Positions 1 to 6,596 of a stretch of 9,649 bases of DNA are shown in pieces. Numbering within the stretch: the stretch's first letter is position 1; each line of letters starts with the position of its first letter. The notes under the pieces are model-generated. The model worked only from the letters and a program-made list of their open reading frames with translations. It ran no database searches and was not told the DNA's origin. This stretch comes from JANXSD01 sp038206385. Lineage in GTDB: Bacteria > Bacteroidota > Bacteroidia > AKYH767-A > OLB10. A program made the translations under genes and the position numbers. The stretch spans positions 1 to 9,649 of the forward strand of contig JBBRAW010000118.1 of the NCBI GenBank assembly GCA_038206385.1, in the 5' to 3' direction.

Positions 1-1
1 C

Positions 2-289
2 CTCAGAAACGCTGTAATAGATCCAGTGAAGCGGGCAAAATTATCATCCATCTATTGCATCTTTGCATTTGTAATGATGTACGTTTTTATCATGGTATTA
101 CCAAAAATGACTGACTCCCTTCATCCCGGTAAAGGAGGAAATCCAGGCTTTAATAAGTACGATCTTGATTCAAACATGCGAATGGTATTTTATCCAGCAG
201 TAATTGCTTGGTGCTTATTATCCGTTTGGTTGATGAGTTTAAGAGTACGATTACGATTAATTGAAAAACAAATAGCAAACCTATCATGA
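2..289 (+). CDS. ccmC: Haem exporter/handling protein CcmC, 3' part only
   Basis: This is the last 95 residues of CcmC, a polytopic inner-membrane protein of the CcmF/CcsA family that loads haem onto CcmE in cytochrome c maturation. The frame is open to the window edge. The GTG at 26 is an internal Val codon and not a start, because the upstream codons (LRNAVIDP) continue the family sequence. Two membrane segments are visible, around residues 20-34 and 63-80 of the fragment. They are joined by an external loop holding TDSLHPGKGGNPGFNKYDLD, which closely resembles the CcmC loop between its last two helices. The tryptophan-rich haem-binding motif of CcmC would lie upstream, outside the window. 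The stop codon overlaps the next gene as ATGA, which indicates translational coupling. The family call is strong from the conserved loop and from the ccmD-ccmE-ccmF order that follows. Confidence 0.93.
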   Translation, partial: LRNAVIDPVKRAKLSSIYCIFAFVMMYVFIMVLPKMTDSLHPGKGGNPGFNKYDLDSNMRMVFYPAVIAWCLLSVWLMSLRVRLRLIEKQIANLS

Positions 290-504
290 AAACTTTCAAA
301 GCTGTAATACTTTTACTGATATTACTTGTTATAACATTACCTATTAAAGCACAAGATCCATTGATGGCAGATACAATGCGTTCTGATGGGAAAATTTATG
401 TGGTTGTTGCTGTAGCTTCAATCGTTGTAATTGTAATTAGTATTTTCATGATCAATCTTGATAGGAAAGTATCAAGGATAGAAAAGAAAATTAATTCAAA
501 GTAA
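286..504 (+). CDS. ccmD: CcmD-like small membrane protein
   Basis: This 72-residue protein matches the CcmD-like proteins of Bacteroidota, which sit between ccmC and ccmE. In the classical system CcmD is a small membrane protein that helps release holo-CcmE from the CcmABCD complex. Residues 1-22 form a hydrophobic, signal-peptide-like stretch ending in IKAQ. A second hydrophobic segment spans about residues 37-56 (KIYVVVAVASIVVIVISIFM). A charged tail with the pattern LDRKVSRIEKKI follows. The MRSDGKIYVVVAV stretch just before and in the second segment is the part I recognise as typical of the group. The start ATG overlaps the ccmC stop by 4 nt. The possible cleaved signal peptide at the N-terminus is not a feature of proteobacterial CcmD, which has only one membrane segment. 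The name rests mainly on position, size and topology. Confidence 0.82.
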   Translation: MKTFKAVILLLILLVITLPIKAQDPLMADTMRSDGKIYVVVAVASIVVIVISIFMINLDRKVSRIEKKINSK

Positions 505-532
505 TTTTTGATAAAATTAAAATAGTGAAAAG

Positions 533-943
533 ATGAAGAAGATGCATATCATAGCAATTGTTGTAATTGCTGTAGCCTTAGCTGTAATTGTTAGTACTAT
601 AAGTAATTCAAGTACCTACGCACCATTTAAAGATGCAATGAATCATCAAGGTAGTACTTTTCATATTGTTGGCAAAGTAAATAAATCAAAGGATTTTATT
701 TACAATCCTGAGGTAAATGCAAATCTATTTGGATTTTATTTAGTCGATAATGAAGGGACTGAAAAAAAAGTTCTCTATGATGGAGCTAAACCACAGGATT
801 TCGAACGTGCCGAACAAATTGTAATAATTGGCAAAATGTATGGTGATGAATTTCATGCTTCACAAGTTTTGATGAAATGTCCTTCCAAATACAATGGTAA
901 CCAAGCAGACCAAATGAAAGTTGCAAGTATCTCAACGAAATAA
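533..943 (+). CDS. ccmE: Cytochrome c maturation haem chaperone CcmE, CxxxY variant
   Basis: CcmE binds haem covalently outside the inner membrane and passes it to CcmF. The 136-residue protein has an N-terminal membrane anchor (about residues 4-22) and then an OB-fold domain (about 30-115) with the family stretches FHIVGKV (43-49), GFYLVD (67-72) and IVIIGK (96-101). In classical CcmE the haem-binding residue is His in an HxxxY motif. Here the equivalent site reads KCPSKY, with Cys116 and Tyr120, a CxxxY arrangement. CxxxY CcmE proteins are known from some archaea and sulfate reducers, and in my recollection are also usual in Bacteroidota, so this is probably functional and not damaged. Start: ATG at 533 gives MKKM; a second ATG three codons on is possible. 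The gap from ccmD is 28 nt, consistent with one operon. Confidence 0.93.
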   Translation: MKKMHIIAIVVIAVALAVIVSTISNSSTYAPFKDAMNHQGSTFHIVGKVNKSKDFIYNPEVNANLFGFYLVDNEGTEKKVLYDGAKPQDFERAEQIVIIGKMYGDEFHASQVLMKCPSKYNGNQADQMKVASISTK

Positions 944-1027
944 TTTTTAGTAATTATTAAATCAATTTAGGATTGACTTAATAAAAATAATTATAGTCTT
1001 ACCACCGAAATTCGGTAATAAAAACTT

Positions 1028-3454
1028 ATGGATATTCAATATGTTGGCGAGCACCTTAGCTATGGTAAGTTAGGAAACTCATTTATCGTTTTATCATTTA
1101 CTGCCGCATTACTTTCTGCAATTTCATTTTTAATTAGTGTTATCAGTAAAAAAGAAGATAAAAGTACTTGGCTTAAAATTGCTAGAGCAAGCTTTGCATT
1201 ACATGCTATTTCAGTTTTCTCAATTATAGGAATCATGTTTTATTTAATTCATGGTCATTATTTCGAATATTATTATGTTTGGCAACATTCGAGTACCATC
1301 CTGCCAGTAAAATATATGTGGGCATGTTTCTGGGAAGGTCAGGAAGGATCGTTTTTATTATGGACCTTTTGGCATGTAATCCTAGCTTTTATCATTATTA
1401 AAAAGGGAAGTGAATGGGAATCCCCAGTAATGGTAACGGTTATGTTGATTCAAGTATTTCTTGCTTCAATGATATTAGGTCTTAATTTTTACGGAATAAA
1501 AATAGGATCAAATCCATTTATACTTTTACGTAATCATCCTGATTTTGCAAATCTCCCATTCATACATCTTCCAGAATATTTAAGTAAAATAAAAGATGGA
1601 AGAGGTTTAAATCCTTTACTTCAAAATTATTGGATGGTAATTCATCCACCCACATTGTTTTTAGGATTCGCATCAACAGCTATTCCATTTGCTTTTGCAA
1701 TGGCGGGTTTGATGGTAGGGAAAGTTAGAGAATGGGTAAGACCAGCATTACCATGGGCATTTTTTAGCGTAATGATATTAGGAACTGGAGTATTGATGGG
1801 TGGAGCGTGGGCTTATGAAGCATTAAGCTTTGGTGGCTTTTGGGCATGGGATCCTGTAGAGAATGCAAGTTTAGTACCTTGGTTAACATTAGTTGGTGCA
1901 GCACATGTAATGCTGATTAATAAAAAGAATGGTTCTTCATTACTAAGTAGTTTCATATTATCAACGCTTACATTTTTATTAGTCCTCTACTCTACTTTCC
2001 TTACTAGAAGTGGAATACTCGGAAACACTTCGGTTCATGCATTTACTGATTTAGGAATGAGTGGACAATTACTTTTATATATGGTGTTTTTTATTTTCAT
2101 GGCTACCGCATTATTAATTTACAATCGCAAAAAAATTAATCCATTACAAGAAGAAGAAAAAATTCAAAGTAGGGAGTTTTGGATGTTTATGGGAATGCTT
2201 GTATTGGTGATCTCAGCTGTACAAATTACAATTACAACATCGATACCTGTAATAAATAAAATATTTGGAAGTAAAATGGCACCTCCTGCTAATGCGATCG
2301 ACTTTTATAACTCATGGCAAATACCACTTGCAGTTATTATAAGTTTATTAATTGCAATAGGACAATTTTTTAAATGGAGAGATAGTAATATGAAAGATGT
2401 TGCAAAAAAACTTTCCATATCATTAGTTCTAGCAATCGTTTTAACCGCAATAATAGAATATTCTTTTCGCTTTGAAAGATATCAATACATCATGTTACTA
2501 TTCTCCAGCATTTGGGCATTTGTAGCAAATTTGGATTATCTTATTAGAATTATAAAAGGAAAGTTACCATTTTCAGGAGCTAGTATTTCACACATAGGAA
2601 TAGCGCTCATTCTATTAGGATCATTAATTTCAAATACTGAAAAAACTATTATAAGTCGTAATATGTTGAACGTTGATTTAGGAAAAGATTTTTCAAACAA
2701 AGAAAACATATTATTATACCGTAACGATACTTTAGCAATGGGTGAATATTATGTCACTTACAAAGGCAAAGAAAAAGTTGGTGTAAATATTTATTATGAA
2801 ATAGAATATTTTAAGGCAAATCATGAAACTGGTAAACTTGAAAAGTCTTTTTCATTAAAGCCACTTGTTCAAATAAATGATCGAATGGGAAATGTTAGTG
2901 AGCCAGCAACGAAAAGATTTTTAACCCGCGATATTTATACTCACATTACTTATGCTGAATTAGATGACAAAAGTGCACCCATTGATGATGGTGAATATAA
3001 AAAACCTACTACTAAAACATTTGGAGTAGGAGATACAATTATCACGAGTAATAGTCTTGTTACTTTTATGTCGTTAAATAAATCTCAAGATAAAAAATCT
3101 TTATTCCTGGATTCAACTGACATTGCTGTTGGAGCTCAGCTAAGTGTTGTAGATGTAAATCGAAAAGTTCATTTAGCTCAACCAATTTTTATTATTAAAG
3201 GATCAAATATCTATACGAAGGAATCAGAAATTCCAGAACTAGGATTAAAGTTTGGATTCAGCAAAATTTTACCTGACAGTAATAAGATTGAATTGACAAT
3301 TTACGAGAAGAAATCTAATAGTCGTGAATTTGTTATAATGAAAGCGATAATTTTTCCTGATATAAATATTTTATGGATTGGAGCTATACTTATGATAATT
3401 GGAACGTGGCTAGCTATTTTAAAGCGAATAAAAGATTTAAAAAAATCTAAATAA
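1028..3454 (+). CDS. ccmF: Cytochrome c haem lyase subunit CcmF (CcsA family)
   Basis: CcmF takes haem from CcmE and attaches it to CXXCH motifs of apocytochrome c outside the inner membrane. The 808-residue protein has many membrane helices. Recognisable family motifs are WEGQEGSFLLW (102-112), YWMVIHPPTLFLGF (201-214, His206), the WWD haem-handling region from about W261 to W285 including GGFWAWDPVENAS, TRSGILGNTSVHAF (326-339, His337), and SHIGIALILLGS (521-532, His522). By position, His206, His337 and His522 are candidates for the haem-ligating histidines of the family. Residues about 540-775 are a large soluble, probably periplasmic domain, followed by a last membrane helix (779-797) and a basic tail. 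It is longer than the roughly 650 residues of E. coli CcmF. The N-terminus MDIQYVGEHL fits Bacteroidota homologues, which supports this start. An 84-nt gap separates it from ccmE. Confidence 0.96.
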   Translation: MDIQYVGEHLSYGKLGNSFIVLSFTAALLSAISFLISVISKKEDKSTWLKIARASFALHAISVFSIIGIMFYLIHGHYFEYYYVWQHSSTILPVKYMWACFWEGQEGSFLLWTFWHVILAFIIIKKGSEWESPVMVTVMLIQVFLASMILGLNFYGIKIGSNPFILLRNHPDFANLPFIHLPEYLSKIKDGRGLNPLLQNYWMVIHPPTLFLGFASTAIPFAFAMAGLMVGKVREWVRPALPWAFFSVMILGTGVLMGGAWAYEALSFGGFWAWDPVENASLVPWLTLVGAAHVMLINKKNGSSLLSSFILSTLTFLLVLYSTFLTRSGILGNTSVHAFTDLGMSGQLLLYMVFFIFMATALLIYNRKKINPLQEEEKIQSREFWMFMGMLVLVISAVQITITTSIPVINKIFGSKMAPPANAIDFYNSWQIPLAVIISLLIAIGQFFKWRDSNMKDVAKKLSISLVLAIVLTAIIEYSFRFERYQYIMLLFSSIWAFVANLDYLIRIIKGKLPFSGASISHIGIALILLGSLISNTEKTIISRNMLNVDLGKDFSNKENILLYRNDTLAMGEYYVTYKGKEKVGVNIYYEIEYFKANHETGKLEKSFSLKPLVQINDRMGNVSEPATKRFLTRDIYTHITYAELDDKSAPIDDGEYKKPTTKTFGVGDTIITSNSLVTFMSLNKSQDKKSLFLDSTDIAVGAQLSVVDVNRKVHLAQPIFIIKGSNIYTKESEIPELGLKFGFSKILPDSNKIELTIYEKKSNSREFVIMKAIIFPDINILWIGAILMIIGTWLAILKRIKDLKKSK

Positions 3455-3466
3455 AATATCACGATC

Positions 3467-4237
3467 ATGAAAAAACCCTGTATCGGAATTATTGGATCAG
3501 GAAACATGGCTTTTTGCCTAGGAAAAGGATTGTCGTTTTTAGGATATACTATTACTGAAATTCATAGTAGAAATATTAAGGAGGGAAAAAAATTATCCAA
3601 AATTATCTCATCGAAATTTATTTCAAATATGGATGAGTTGGAAGGAACGGCAGACATCTATTTTTTTTGCTTACCAGATGATTCGATACAAGCAATGGTA
3701 AAGCAATTTCCATACAAAAGCAAGTTATGCGTGCATACATCTGGAAGCATGTCGATTTCAATTTTGAAAAAAGAATTCACCAACTGTGCTGTATTTTATC
3801 CTGTTCAAAGTTTTAATAAAAATTTGAATTACGATTGGTCTACAATTCCAATTTGTATTGAAGGTTCCACAGATAATAATAAAAATAAAATATCCAAACT
3901 AGCAAAAACTTTAAGTAAAATCGTTATAAATCTCAATAGTGAGAAAAGAAAAGATTTGCATTTAGCTGCTGTATTTGCTAATAACTTTTCAAATGCATGT
4001 TTTCAAATGGCAGCTGAAATTTTGAATAAATCAGAAATTCCTTTTTCTATATTACGTCCTTTGATTTTAAGTAACGCAACAAAAGTACAATTAAGTGATC
4101 CGAAGTTGGTTCAAACTGGTCCCGCTATTCGTCATGATAATAAGGTTTTAAAAATGCATGAGCAGCAATTAAAGTACGACAAGGATCTTACAAAAATTTA
4201 TAAGCTCATTAGTAAATTTATTCAACGTAAGAAATAA
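3467..4237 (+). CDS. Rossmann-fold and DUF2520 domain protein, function unknown
   Basis: This 256-residue soluble protein has an N-terminal dinucleotide-binding fold opening with IGIIGSGNMA (6-15), a GxGxxA glycine-rich loop as in ProC-like and 6-phosphogluconate-dehydrogenase-like NAD(P) enzymes. The middle holds the hallmarks CLPDDSI (68-74), HTSGSM (90-95) and FYPVQSF (110-116). The C-terminal DUF2520 half is helical and includes HLAAVFANNFSN (165-176) and TGPAIRHD (217-224). The family is thought to be an oxidoreductase or a ketopantoate-reductase-like protein, but I know of no established substrate. It starts 12 nt after the ccmF stop with no obvious ribosome-binding site, so it probably rides on the ccm transcript. 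That link may be positional only, because nothing in the protein points to haem or thiol chemistry. Its stop lies 6 nt from the stop of the convergent UPF0316 gene. Confidence 0.88.
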   Translation: MKKPCIGIIGSGNMAFCLGKGLSFLGYTITEIHSRNIKEGKKLSKIISSKFISNMDELEGTADIYFFCLPDDSIQAMVKQFPYKSKLCVHTSGSMSISILKKEFTNCAVFYPVQSFNKNLNYDWSTIPICIEGSTDNNKNKISKLAKTLSKIVINLNSEKRKDLHLAAVFANNFSNACFQMAAEILNKSEIPFSILRPLILSNATKVQLSDPKLVQTGPAIRHDNKVLKMHEQQLKYDKDLTKIYKLISKFIQRKK

Positions 4238-4243
4238 GGTAAA

Positions 4244-4852
4244 CTACTTACTCCCTCCGTAAGGAAAAATTTTATTAAAATAATTTACCTTTGATTGAGT
4301 TGCACCTTGAGGAAAAACCCCATAATTCGCAACTCTAATATCTTCAATCGAATAAAATGAAGTTGGATTAATTTCTTCAATTAAGGATTGAACAAATTTT
4401 ATATCTTTCCGTTTAACCACAGTAAGAATAATTTTAACTGGACTTTTACTTCCATGGCCATCGATTGTTGTTACTCCAAAATTTTTATCAACTAAAGCAG
4501 CAATTAATTTATCTGGATCCTTTTGAATAATGATACGAATTACTTGCATTCCTAATGCTAATCGTTCTTCAATTTTAATACCCACAAATATTCCCATTGA
4601 ATATCCACCAGCATACGCAAAAAAACAAGCAGGATTTTGGAGATTTTTCATGATTTGACTGATCGCTATCAACCAAATCAATACTTCAAAGAATCCTAAA
4701 AATGGAACAATATATTTCACTGATTTTGATAAAAGAATATTTCGCAAGGTTGCTAACGTCACATCACTCATTCGTGCAAGGAAAATAAGCAGAGGTAGAA
4801 CAAACCAATTAAATAAATCAGAACTTAAGAAATCTTTACTTATCATTTTCAA
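4244..4852 (-). CDS. UPF0316 membrane protein with C-terminal DUF2179 domain
   Basis: This 202-residue protein has three predicted membrane helices (about 14-26, 47-65 and 76-93) followed by a cytoplasmic DUF2179 domain, an arrangement typical of UPF0316/DUF5698 proteins. Characteristic stretches are RMSDVTLATLRNILL (27-41) in the first loop, GIFVGIKIEERLALG (87-101) at the membrane exit, and YSIEDIRVANYGVFP (167-181) near the end. DUF2179 also occurs at the C-terminus of YitT-type membrane proteins; it is a small alpha/beta domain of unknown ligand. No transport or enzyme activity is established for the family, so none is assigned. The ATG at 4852 lies inside the sir2 gene and overlaps its end by 17 nt. 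A second Met two codons later would shorten the overlap to 11 nt. The overlap implies co-transcription with sir2. Confidence 0.85.
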   Translation of the reverse strand: MKMISKDFLSSDLFNWFVLPLLIFLARMSDVTLATLRNILLSKSVKYIVPFLGFFEVLIWLIAISQIMKNLQNPACFFAYAGGYSMGIFVGIKIEERLALGMQVIRIIIQKDPDKLIAALVDKNFGVTTIDGHGSKSPVKIILTVVKRKDIKFVQSLIEEINPTSFYSIEDIRVANYGVFPQGATQSKVNYFNKIFPYGGSK

Positions 4853-5531
4853 TTAATAATTCATGAACTAAACGCGGAACTGCATTTCCAGCAGTGTCTC
4901 TAATAATTCGAAGATTTGTAATTTCATCGAAAGGCAAAGATACAGGATCTATTAAATATTTTTTTGCACTATTTTTTGCGTACATGATTAATCCAGCAGC
5001 AGGATAAACTGATAATGATGTTCCTATCACAATAATTATATCTGCACGTTGCACAATAGGAATTGCATTTTCAATTTCCGGAACTTGTTCACCAAACCAT
5101 ACGATACATGGTCTTAACTGACTTCCCAGCTCACAAAAATCACCCATCTTTAATTCCCATCCATCAACAGGATATATAAGTTTAGGATCCTTTGTACTAC
5201 GTGATTTTAGTATTTCACCATGCAAGTGCAAAACATTTTTTGACCCAGCTCTTTCATGCAGATCGTCGATATTTTGTGTAATAATGTTTACAATAAATTT
5301 CTCTTCCAGCTCTACAATTGAAGTATGTGCTTTATTAGGCTTAACTTCTAGAATTTGTTTTCGTCGCTGATTATAAAACTCTAACACCAGCTCTTGATTC
5401 CTATTCCAAGCTTCTGGAGTAGCAACATCTTCAATTTTATAATTCTCCCAAAGGCCACCTGCATCACGAAATGTTGTGATGCCGCTTTCAGCACTTATTC
5501 CTGCGCCAGTTAAAATTACAATCCGTTTCAT
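4836..5531 (-). CDS. cobB: NAD-dependent protein deacylase, class III sirtuin (CobB/SIRT5-like)
   Basis: This sirtuin removes acyl groups from protein lysines using NAD+, giving nicotinamide and O-acyl-ADP-ribose. The 231-residue protein is essentially the catalytic core. It has the NAD-binding GAGISAESGI (9-18), FRDAGGLW (21-28), QNIDDLHERAG (86-96), HLHGE with presumed catalytic His104, WFGEQVP (145-151), and GTSLSVYPAAG (170-180). Tyr53 and Arg56 in FYNQRR match the Tyr/Arg pair that lets SIRT5 and E. coli CobB bind succinyl- and malonyl-lysine, so desuccinylase activity is likely by inference. The structural zinc site is absent: between His104 and WFGE only Cys133 and Cys142 occur, instead of four cysteines. 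As I recall, this is common in Bacteroidota relatives. The start Met directly precedes the first beta strand, so no shorter start is reasonable. Its 3' end overlaps the UPF0316 gene. Confidence 0.94.
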   Translation of the reverse strand: MKRIVILTGAGISAESGITTFRDAGGLWENYKIEDVATPEAWNRNQELVLEFYNQRRKQILEVKPNKAHTSIVELEEKFIVNIITQNIDDLHERAGSKNVLHLHGEILKSRSTKDPKLIYPVDGWELKMGDFCELGSQLRPCIVWFGEQVPEIENAIPIVQRADIIIVIGTSLSVYPAAGLIMYAKNSAKKYLIDPVSLPFDEITNLRIIRDTAGNAVPRLVHELLIENDK

Positions 5532-5550
5532 TAACTTTTAAATTGAAAAA

Positions 5551-5581
5551 CAAATTTAAAATTTAATTCAGAATTTATAAA
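5551..5581 (-). promoter_or_regulatory. Candidate Bacteroidota-type promoter for sir2
   Basis: On the minus strand TAAATTTG (5558-5551) is an exact match to the Bacteroidota -7 consensus TAnnTTTG. Nineteen nucleotides upstream is TTTA (5581-5578), a one-base mismatch to the -33 TTTG element. The -7 box ends 19 nt before the sir2 ATG, so the transcript would have a short leader. The surrounding DNA is extremely AT-rich, so a chance match is possible. I found no comparable match in the other gaps I checked. Confidence 0.4.
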
Positions 5582-5596
5582 CACGTTTTATAAATT
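5572..5596. repeat. Perfect AT-only inverted repeat in the fmt-sir2 gap
   Basis: Arms AATTTATAAA (5572-5581) and TTTATAAATT (5587-5596) are exact reverse complements around the 5-nt loop CACGT. It lies between the fmt stop and the sir2 start and overlaps the upstream part of the candidate sir2 promoter. It could be a weak terminator for fmt, an operator for sir2, or simply a consequence of AT-rich composition. The stem has no G-C pairs, so a strong intrinsic terminator is unlikely. Confidence 0.4.
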
Positions 5597-5642
5597 TTAT
5601 GAACTCATAAAGGTTCAAATCATGCTATTCCAAAATATCAAC

Positions 5643-6596
5643 TTATAAAATCACAGAATTATCAGGAAAACTATATCCACGTAATAACTCCTCTACACTC
5701 ATTCTTTTTTTTCCTGAAACTTGAATTTCTTTAATGGATATAAATCCATCAGAAGCACTTATTTTAATAAATGTTTTCCCATCAGTAATTAATTCATGCG
5801 TTAAAACAGTGCCAGCCGATTCTTTTAAACTCCTAAAAATCTTTATTGATTGAATGGTGCCATCAGATAATTTAATTTCAAAAAAAGCACCGGGGTAAGG
5901 ACTTAATCCTCTTATTTGGTTGTGTAAGTATGAAATATTTTTGCTGAAATCCAGTTTGCAATCTTCTTTAAATATTTTAGGAGCCAATTTTAATTCACCT
6001 TTTTGTTTAATTAAAATATCTTGTTCAAAAGCATGTACATTATTTGATTCAATCGCTTTTACTGTTTTCAATACCAAGCTAGCACCAATGTCCTTCATTC
6101 GATCATGCAATTCACCAGCAGTTTCATCGTCATTAATAAAAATTTCTTCTTGAAAAATAATATTTCCTGTATCTATTTCATGCTTCAAGAAAAAAGTTGT
6201 AACTCCTGTTATTCTCTCTCCATTCATCAATGCACGATTAATGGGAGCAGCTCCACGGTAATTAGGAAGTAACGATCCATGTAAATTTAAAGTGCCTAAT
6301 TTAGGCATCGACCATAAAGCAATTGGCATCATTCTAAATGCAACTACAATTTGCAAATCGGCGTTTAGCAACTTTATTTCTGATAAAAAATTTGGATCAG
6401 ATAATTTTAGAGGTTGAAAGACTTTAATTCCATGTTTTACCGCATACTGCTTTACTTCTGACTCATGTAATTTTTGTCCTCGACCGGAAGGCTTATCGGC
6501 AACAGTAATTACTCCGACAATTTCGTACCCATTTTCGAATAAGATATCTAAAGAAGGAACAGCGAATTCAGGTGTACCAAGAAATATTATTTTCAT
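5643..6596 (-). CDS. fmt: Methionyl-tRNA formyltransferase
   Basis: Fmt transfers a formyl group from 10-formyltetrahydrofolate to methionyl-initiator tRNA in the cytoplasm, making the tRNA competent for initiation. The 317-residue length is normal. The N-terminal formyltransferase domain opens with IIFLGTPEFAVPSL (3-16) and carries the active-site block LNLHGSLLPNYRGAAPIN (103-120), with Asn104 and His106, plus Asp142 in EIDTGNI (140-146). These are the expected catalytic Asn, His and Asp. The C-terminal tRNA-binding domain begins at about residue 207, with APKIFKEDCKLDF and then RGLSPYPGAF. Nothing is truncated or missing. The ATG overlaps the stop of the lipoprotein gene as ATGA, so translation is probably coupled. 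A 111-nt gap with a candidate promoter separates it from sir2 downstream. The def gene, often near fmt in other bacteria, is not in this window. Confidence 0.97.
   Translation of the reverse strand: MKIIFLGTPEFAVPSLDILFENGYEIVGVITVADKPSGRGQKLHESEVKQYAVKHGIKVFQPLKLSDPNFLSEIKLLNADLQIVVAFRMMPIALWSMPKLGTLNLHGSLLPNYRGAAPINRALMNGERITGVTTFFLKHEIDTGNIIFQEEIFINDDETAGELHDRMKDIGASLVLKTVKAIESNNVHAFEQDILIKQKGELKLAPKIFKEDCKLDFSKNISYLHNQIRGLSPYPGAFFEIKLSDGTIQSIKIFRSLKESAGTVLTHELITDGKTFIKISASDGFISIKEIQVSGKKRMSVEELLRGYSFPDNSVIL

Noticed and set aside
26..28. GTG as a start codon for an 87-residue protein.
   Set aside because: The frame is open to the window edge, and the upstream residues fit CcmC, so this is an internal Val of a truncated gene.
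30..36. GCGGGC near the window start as a second partial copy of the 23-nt palindrome.
   Set aside because: Only six bases match and there is no inverted partner nearby, so this is likely chance.
973..1016. Possible promoter (TTGACT and TATAGT) and small palindrome ACCGAA-A-TTCGGT before ccmF.
   Set aside because: The two boxes are only 13 nt apart and neither matches the Bacteroidota TAnnTTTG pattern. The palindrome has too short a loop to be a convincing terminator and no second copy in the window.
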